NCBI GenBank assembly: GCA_041395625.1
Contig: JAWLAE010000002.1
Coordinates: 1 to 64,000 of the forward strand
Direction: 5' to 3'
Length of the DNA stretch: 64,000 bases
Source: CADEED01 sp041395625
GTDB lineage: Bacteria > Pseudomonadota > Gammaproteobacteria > Steroidobacterales > Steroidobacteraceae
The translations under genes were made by a program, and so were the position numbers. The notes under the pieces are model-generated. The model saw nothing but the letters and a program-made list of their open reading frames with translations, was not told the DNA's origin and made no database searches. This document shows, one piece after another, positions 58,629 to 64,000 of the stretch (position 1 is the stretch's first letter; each line of letters opens with the position of its first letter).

Positions 58629-61127
58629 ATGGGTGCAATACTGGGTGAGCAGGGCAGTTTCTCCGATCCGGCGCTCACGGCGCATGCAGCGTTGCGGCCC
58701 GGAACGCTGCGCTCGGCCATGCTCGAACGGCTCACGCGATCACTCGGCAAAGACCCTGATACGGCGACGCCGCGCGATGTGTACGATGCATTGTCGCTGT
58801 GCGTATCCGAAGAACTGACAGCCCGTTGGCTGGCGACACAGCGGCGTGTCGCACGCGCGCAGGTCAAGCGAGTTTGCTATCTGTCGGTGGAGTTCTTGCC
58901 GGGCCGTGCGCTGACCAATGCGCTCTCCAGCCTCGACGCCGATTTCGTGGCGGAAGCGCGCGCTGCAGTCGCGACGATGGGGCACGAGTTCGACGAACTC
59001 GTCGCGCTGGAAATCGATCCGGGGCTGGGCAATGGTGGTCTGGGACGGCTCGCAGCCTGTTTCCTCGATTCGCTCGCCACGCTGCAGTACGCGGCCGTTG
59101 GCTATGGTATCCGTTACGACTACGGCATCTTCACGCAGACGATCGGGCCCGATGGCACCCAGCATGAACAGGCGAGCACCTGGCTGCGACTACGCAATGT
59201 CTGGGAAACACCGCGCTCGGACGCGCGCTACGTCGTGCGCTTCGGCGGTCGTGTGGCCGCGCAACGCGATCCCGAAGGCAACGAGCGTCGTGTGTGGGTC
59301 GAAACCAAGGACATACTGGCGGTGGGCTTCGACCAGTTAGTACCCGGCAATCGTAGCCCGACCGTCAATCATTTGCGGCTTTGGTCGGGCCGCGCGATCA
59401 CGCCGTTTCACATCGAGGATTTCAACGCCGGCAACCATGCGGCCGCGGTCGAAGATCAGGTGGCGGCGAAGAACGTCTCGCGCGTACTGTATCCCGACGA
59501 CTCTACGCCGCAGGGCAAGGAGCTGCGTTTCAAACAGCAGTACTTCTTCGTCAGTGCCAGTGTCCAAGATCTGTTGGCCACGCATATCGCCGAGGGGCGC
59601 CAGCTAGCGGAGCTGCCGGAGTCGGTCGCGTTGCAGCTCAACGACACTCATCCGGCGCTCGCCATACCGGAGTTGCTCCGGCTGCTGATCGACGTGCATG
59701 ATCTCGAGTGGAGTCAAGCTTGGGAAATCAGCCGCAGGTTGTTTGCTTACACCAACCATACGCTGCTGCCGGAGGCGCTGGAAACCTGGCCTGTGGCGTT
59801 CTTCGAGCGGTTGCTGCCGCGCCATCTCGAGATCATCTATCGCATCAACAGCGAGTTCCTGCTGGCGGTCGACCAGCGCTGGCCCGGTGACGACGCCGCG
59901 AAGAGCGCCCTGTCGCTGATCGCTGAGGGTTACGGCAGGCGCGTGCGAATGGCGCACCTGGCTGTCGTCGGTAGTCACAAGGTCAATGGTGTGGCGAAGC
60001 TGCACTCGGAACTGGTGCGCAAGACGGTCTTCGCGGGCTTCGCTGCGATGTATCCGGAGCGCTTTACGAACGTGACCAACGGCATCGCGGTAAGGCGCTG
60101 GCTGAAACAGTCCAACCCCGGGCTGTCGCAATTGTTGACGGAGCGACTCGGTGCCGCATGGGAGAACGATCTCGACGAGCTGCAGCGTCTGGTCGACGCC
60201 GCAGAGGACCGAGAGTTCCGGGCGCGGTTCCGCGACATCAAGCTGGCCAACAAGCGCCGGCTGATCGCCGAGATCGATGCGCGCACCGGGCTCGACGTGT
60301 CGGCCAATTCGCTGTTCGACGTTCAGGTGAAACGCATTCATGAGTACAAGCGCCAACTCCTCAATCTGCTGTACGTGGTGACGCGCTACCAGCGGATACG
60401 CGCCAACCCGCAGATCGACATTGTGCCGCGCACGTTCATATTCGCCGGCAAGGCCGCGCCGGGCTATTTTCTGGCCAAGGCGATCATTCGCCTCATCAAC
60501 AATGTGGCTACGGTGATCAACCAGGACCCGGTGACGCACGGCAAACTCGCTTGCGTGTTCCTGCCGGACTATGACGTATCGCTGGCGCAGAAGATCATGC
60601 CCGCCGCGGATCTGTCGGAGCAGATCTCGACCGCCGGGATGGAGGCGTCCGGCACCGGTAACATGAAGCTGTCGCTCAATGGCGCGCTGACCATCGGCAC
60701 GCTGGACGGTGCCAATATCGAGATCGGCGATGCGGTAGGGGCAGATAACATTTTCATTTTCGGACTGACTGCCAGCGAGGTTGCAGCGCTCAAGTCGCGC
60801 GGCTACAGACCGCGCGACTATCTTGCAACCAACCGGGAGTTGCAGCAGACGATTGGGTTGATTGCCAGTGGCCACTTCAGTCCGCAGCAACCAGATGCGG
60901 CGCAGCCGATCGTCGATCGTCTGACGGGCGACAACGAACCCTATCTGGTGTTGGCCGATTTCGCGGCCTATTGCCGAGCGCAGGACAAGGTGGACGCGTT
61001 GTATCGTGATCCGGACGAATGGAGCCGCCGTGCGATACTGAACTGTCTGAGGATGGGGCCGTTCTCCTCGGATCGCAGTATCCGCGAGTATGCCGAGCGG
61101 ATCTGGAACATCCGGCCGGTCATCTGA
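58629..61127 (+). CDS. glgP: glycogen phosphorylase
   Basis: An 832-residue enzyme that releases glucose 1-phosphate from glycogen. The pyridoxal-phosphate lysine lies in EASGTGNMKLSLNGALTIGT; other family blocks are GNGGLGRLAACFLDSLATL, AVEDQVAAKNVSRVLYPDD and QVKRIHEYKRQLLNLLYVV. Length is typical. A TATCAT at 58581-58586 might be its -10 box, but the -35 spacing is poor. The stop overlaps the glgB start in TGATG. Confidence 0.96.
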   Translation: MGAILGEQGSFSDPALTAHAALRPGTLRSAMLERLTRSLGKDPDTATPRDVYDALSLCVSEELTARWLATQRRVARAQVKRVCYLSVEFLPGRALTNALSSLDADFVAEARAAVATMGHEFDELVALEIDPGLGNGGLGRLAACFLDSLATLQYAAVGYGIRYDYGIFTQTIGPDGTQHEQASTWLRLRNVWETPRSDARYVVRFGGRVAAQRDPEGNERRVWVETKDILAVGFDQLVPGNRSPTVNHLRLWSGRAITPFHIEDFNAGNHAAAVEDQVAAKNVSRVLYPDDSTPQGKELRFKQQYFFVSASVQDLLATHIAEGRQLAELPESVALQLNDTHPALAIPELLRLLIDVHDLEWSQAWEISRRLFAYTNHTLLPEALETWPVAFFERLLPRHLEIIYRINSEFLLAVDQRWPGDDAAKSALSLIAEGYGRRVRMAHLAVVGSHKVNGVAKLHSELVRKTVFAGFAAMYPERFTNVTNGIAVRRWLKQSNPGLSQLLTERLGAAWENDLDELQRLVDAAEDREFRARFRDIKLANKRRLIAEIDARTGLDVSANSLFDVQVKRIHEYKRQLLNLLYVVTRYQRIRANPQIDIVPRTFIFAGKAAPGYFLAKAIIRLINNVATVINQDPVTHGKLACVFLPDYDVSLAQKIMPAADLSEQISTAGMEASGTGNMKLSLNGALTIGTLDGANIEIGDAVGADNIFIFGLTASEVAALKSRGYRPRDYLATNRELQQTIGLIASGHFSPQQPDAAQPIVDRLTGDNEPYLVLADFAAYCRAQDKVDALYRDPDEWSRRAILNCLRMGPFSSDRSIREYAERIWNIRPVI

Positions 61128-63049
61128 TGGCAGGAGCGCGAGGTTTGCAGGCACGGTTGACTGATTTCGATCTGCATCTGTTCAACGAGGGCAAGCACTA
61201 CGCGCTGTACGAGAAGTTCGGTGCACACTGTGGCGACGAGAGCGGCGTGCGCGGTACCCGCTTTGCAGTCTGGGCGCCGAATGCAACCGCTGTCAGCGTG
61301 GTCGGTCCGTTCAATGCCTGGGATGGTCGGCAGCATCCGCTCGAGTCGCGCGGTACTTCCGGTGTGTGGGAACTGTTCGTGCCCGGCGTCGGGCCGGGTG
61401 ATATCTACAAGTACGAGATCAAGACCCGGCACGGTGAGCTGCTGCTCAAGGCAGATCCGGTCGGCTTTGCGATGCAACTGCGACCCGGCAACTGCTCGGT
61501 CGTCGCGGAGCTCGCGGGCTATCGGTGGTCCGATGATGCCTGGCTGAGCAAGCGAGCGCACAGCAAACCGCTGCGCGAGCCGCTCAGCATCTATGAGTTG
61601 CATCTCGGCTCCTGGCTGCATGTGTCAGATCGACATCCGCCGTTCCTCAGTTGGCGCGAAGCCGCACAGCAAGTGATTCCCTATGTGCGGGAGCAGGGCT
61701 ACACGCACATAGAATTGATAGGCGTTGCCGAGCACCCGCTCGATGCTTCCTGGGGCTATCAGGTGATTGGCTATTTCGCGCCCACGTCGCGCTACGGCAC
61801 GCCGCAGGACTTCATGTATTTCGTGGATCAGTGTCACCTGGCGGGGATCGGCGTGCTGCTGGATTGGGTTCCCGCCCATTTTCCGCGCGATGCGCATGGT
61901 CTGGCCGCATTCGACGGGACGGCCCTGTATGAGCATGCCGATCCGCGCCAGGGCGAACACCGCGACTGGGGCACCAAGATCTTCAATTATGGTCGTCATG
62001 AGGTGCGGAACTTCCTGATTGCCAATGCGCTGTATTGGCTGGAGCATTACCACGTCGATGGCTTGCGTGTGGATGCTGTGGCGTCGATGCTGTATCTCGA
62101 TTACAGCCGGGAGCATGGCGACTGGTTGCCGAACCGCCACGGGGGTCGTGAGAATCTCGAGGCTATCGATTTCTTGCGAGAGTTCAACACCGTCGCGCAT
62201 GGTCAGTATCCCGGGCTGCTCACCATTGCCGAGGAGTCCACGGCGTTTCCAGGCGTAACAACTCCCGTACATCTGGGTGGGCTGGGTTTCAATTTCAAGT
62301 GGAACATGGGCTGGATGAACGACACTCTGCGCTACTTTGCGAAGGATCCGGTGCATCGATCCTTCGAGCATGGCCTGATAACGTTCTCGTTCATGTATGC
62401 GTGGTCGGAGAACTTCATCCTGCCGATCTCGCACGACGAGGTCGTGCATGGTAAGCGCTCACTGCTCGACAAGATGCCGGGTGACGAGTGGCAGAAGCGC
62501 GCTAACCACCGCCTGCTGATGGCCTTCATGACGGCACACCCAGGCAAGAAGCTGTTGTTCATGGGCCAGGAGTGGGGTCAGTGGGCTGAGTGGAGTGAGG
62601 CGCGCAGCCTGGACTGGCATCTGCTGGAGCATGCCGGGCATCGCGGTTTGCAGCGGCTGGTCAGGGACCTCAATCGCGTTTACGCTCATCGTGCCCAGCT
62701 GCATGGCTCGGATGCAGACGGCGAGGGTTTCCGCTGGATCGATCTGCACAATTCAGCGGAGAGTATGTTCGCGTTCCTGCGCCTCGCGACACATGGAGAC
62801 GCTGGGCTCCCGATCGTGTGCCTGTTCAATGCCACGCCGGTGCCACGCGACGACTACTGGGTGGGCGTACCGCGCCCTGGCAGCTATCGAGTGCTCATCG
62901 ACTCGGACGCCGCCATATACGGTGGCTCCGGTTACCGCCCGCAGGTCGATGTCAGCACGATCGAGCGTCCCTGTCACGGTTTCAAGCATGCTCTGAAGGT
63001 CGACATGCCACCGTTGGCGGCATTGCTGCTGGAAGCTGGCGATGACTGA
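61127..63049 (+). CDS. glgB: 1,4-alpha-glucan branching enzyme
   Basis: A 640-residue GH13 enzyme from the ATG at 61127. An N-terminal CBM48 domain contains TRFAVWAPNATAVSVVGPFN; the (beta/alpha)8 barrel has the catalytic Asp in HVDGLRVDAVASMLYLDYSR, the Glu in LLTIAEESTAFPGV, and region IV in FILPISHDEVVHGKRSLL. It forms alpha-1,6 branches. It overlaps glgP by 1 base and glgX by 8 bases, so the three are co-translated. It lacks the extra N1 domain found in longer GlgB proteins. Confidence 0.96.
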   Translation: MAGARGLQARLTDFDLHLFNEGKHYALYEKFGAHCGDESGVRGTRFAVWAPNATAVSVVGPFNAWDGRQHPLESRGTSGVWELFVPGVGPGDIYKYEIKTRHGELLLKADPVGFAMQLRPGNCSVVAELAGYRWSDDAWLSKRAHSKPLREPLSIYELHLGSWLHVSDRHPPFLSWREAAQQVIPYVREQGYTHIELIGVAEHPLDASWGYQVIGYFAPTSRYGTPQDFMYFVDQCHLAGIGVLLDWVPAHFPRDAHGLAAFDGTALYEHADPRQGEHRDWGTKIFNYGRHEVRNFLIANALYWLEHYHVDGLRVDAVASMLYLDYSREHGDWLPNRHGGRENLEAIDFLREFNTVAHGQYPGLLTIAEESTAFPGVTTPVHLGGLGFNFKWNMGWMNDTLRYFAKDPVHRSFEHGLITFSFMYAWSENFILPISHDEVVHGKRSLLDKMPGDEWQKRANHRLLMAFMTAHPGKKLLFMGQEWGQWAEWSEARSLDWHLLEHAGHRGLQRLVRDLNRVYAHRAQLHGSDADGEGFRWIDLHNSAESMFAFLRLATHGDAGLPIVCLFNATPVPRDDYWVGVPRPGSYRVLIDSDAAIYGGSGYRPQVDVSTIERPCHGFKHALKVDMPPLAALLLEAGDD

Positions 63050-64000
63050 GATAGCGGAACGGGAAGCGCTACCTGGTGTTGCGCGGCCTCTGGGGGCGTC
63101 GGTCACGCGTGCGGGCGTCAACTTCGCCGTGCACGCACAACATGCGGAGCGCATGTTTGTATGCATCTATGACGCCACTGGTACACGGGAGACTGTGCGC
63201 TATGCGTTAACTGGGCGCACCGGCAACATCTGGCACGGCGTGATCCCCGCCGCCGATGCGACTGCGGGAATGCTGTACGGTCTGCGTGCGAGCGGACCCT
63301 ACCAACCCGAGCTGGGACATCGCTACAACGCTAACAAACTGTTGCTCGATCCGGCCGCGCTGCAGATCGACGGCCGTGTCGTCTGGCAACCTGCGGTGCT
63401 CGACACCGGTCCAGGCACACAAGATGGCGCGCACGAACTCGATAGCGCGCCATTCGTGCCGCGTTGTCGGGTGGTCGAGAGCTCGTACGATTGGCAAGGC
63501 GATCGCCCGCCAGCGACGCCCTGGCGTGACACGTTCATCTACGAACTGCACGTCAAAGGATTCACGCAGCTGCATCCAGATGTGCCGCCAGAATGGCGTG
63601 GCAAGTATCTGGGTCTCACGGTACCGGCGGTGCTCGAATATTTGCAACGGCTGGGCGTCACGACGGTGGAGCTGCTGCCGGTGCAGGCGTTCGCGAGTGA
63701 GCAGTTTCTGCTCGAGCGCGGACTAACTAACTATTGGGGCTACAATCCGCTCGGCTGGAGTGCCCCTGACCAGCGTTATGCGGTGGCCGATCCGGTGCGC
63801 GAATTCCGCGACATGGTGCGAGCACTGCATCGGGCTGGGATCGAGGTGATCCTGGACGTGGTCTACAACCACACGGCAGAGGGTGGCGACAACGGCGCAA
63901 CGCTGAGCTGGCGCGGCCTTGACAATCGCAGCTACTACCGGCTGCTGCATACCGACCGTCGTCATTTCGAGAACGTGACGGGCACTGGTAACACCGTGGC
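63042..64000 (+). CDS. glgX: glycogen debranching enzyme GlgX (3' end outside window)
   Basis: The frame opens at ATG 63042 inside glgB (ATGACTGA overlap) and runs to the window end without a stop, giving 319 residues. An N-terminal CBM48 region (ASVTRAGVNFAVHAQHAERM) leads to the GH13 barrel with RDTFIYELHVKGFTQLHPDV, NYWGYNPLGWSAPDQRYA and VILDVVYNHTAEGGDNG. GlgX removes the short alpha-1,6 stubs left by GlgP. This part ends before the catalytic Asp and Glu motifs. Confidence 0.92.
   Translation, partial: MTEIAEREALPGVARPLGASVTRAGVNFAVHAQHAERMFVCIYDATGTRETVRYALTGRTGNIWHGVIPAADATAGMLYGLRASGPYQPELGHRYNANKLLLDPAALQIDGRVVWQPAVLDTGPGTQDGAHELDSAPFVPRCRVVESSYDWQGDRPPATPWRDTFIYELHVKGFTQLHPDVPPEWRGKYLGLTVPAVLEYLQRLGVTTVELLPVQAFASEQFLLERGLTNYWGYNPLGWSAPDQRYAVADPVREFRDMVRALHRAGIEVILDVVYNHTAEGGDNGATLSWRGLDNRSYYRLLHTDRRHFENVTGTGNTV

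Noticed and set aside
59604..61154. Open frame of 516 codons on the minus strand opposite glgP
   Set aside because: Antisense shadow of glgP; composition is unlike a protein and no family features are seen.

Overview
The window is about 64 kb of high-GC bacterial chromosome with almost no non-coding space; no gap between genes exceeds 300 bases. The content (Tol-Pal, type II secretion, Lol lipoprotein transport, a RelA-type (p)ppGpp synthetase, sigma-54/FleQ-like flagellar control) indicates a gammaproteobacterium. The order clpS-clpA-infA-aat-trxB-ftsK-lolA-rarA-serS resembles the arrangement known from Pseudomonas and Xanthomonas relatives. A Steroidobacter/Nevskia-like lineage is plausible, but the family cannot be fixed from this sequence alone. 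I see no insertion sequence, prophage, integrase or CRISPR array.

Region 1 (1-7.1 kb, + strand): a tightly packed membrane/AAA+ module of two RDD proteins, a SpoIIM-like protein, an orphan membrane protein, DUF4129, DUF4350, a MoxR ATPase and a DUF58 protein. The set recurs in bacteria but its biochemical role is not established. Region 2 (7.1-13.5 kb, - strand): half of a type II secretion system (gspC-D-E-F), followed by a small acidic protein with its own promoter. Region 3 (13.5-27.1 kb): clpS-clpA facing trxB-GNAT-aat-infA, then ald, ftsK-lolA-vanZ-rarA-crcB-serS and a tRNA-Ser immediately behind serS.

Region 4 (27.1-32.5 kb): a mixed stretch with a CPA1 antiporter, a HisD-family dehydrogenase coupled to a membrane-anchored histidine phosphatase, a Bcp peroxiredoxin, tRNA-Ala(CGC), tRNA-Arg(CCT) and two small membrane proteins. 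Region 5 (32.6-38.2 kb): the complete 2-oxoglutarate dehydrogenase complex, sucA-sucB-lpdA. Region 6 (38.2-42.1 kb, - strand): relA followed by an unusual protein that joins a degenerate response-regulator receiver domain to a TonB C-terminal domain.

Region 7 (42.2-50.3 kb): ruvC-ruvA-ruvB-ybgC-tolQ-tolR-tolA-tolB-pal-cpoB-queC, mostly with overlapping stop and start codons, combining Holliday-junction processing with the Tol-Pal envelope machine. Region 8 (50.3-52.7 kb): fliG-fliM away from other flagellar genes, preceded by a strong sigma-54 promoter match and a FleQ-like palindrome, then tRNA-Lys. Region 9 (52.7-58 kb): a macro-domain protein, an exported NTF2-like protein, a UbiA/MenA-type prenyltransferase, a soluble PQQ dehydrogenase and a HisN-type phosphatase. 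Region 10 (57.7-64 kb): polyphosphate glucokinase diverging from glgP-glgB-glgX, a glycogen-use cluster cut by the window end.

The least conventional items are the pseudo-receiver/TonB fusion, the independently controlled fliG-fliM unit, RelA with its helical domain replaced by a proline-rich linker, the MoxR/DUF58/SpoIIM module and an ORF that ends inside the antisense strand of tRNA-Arg.
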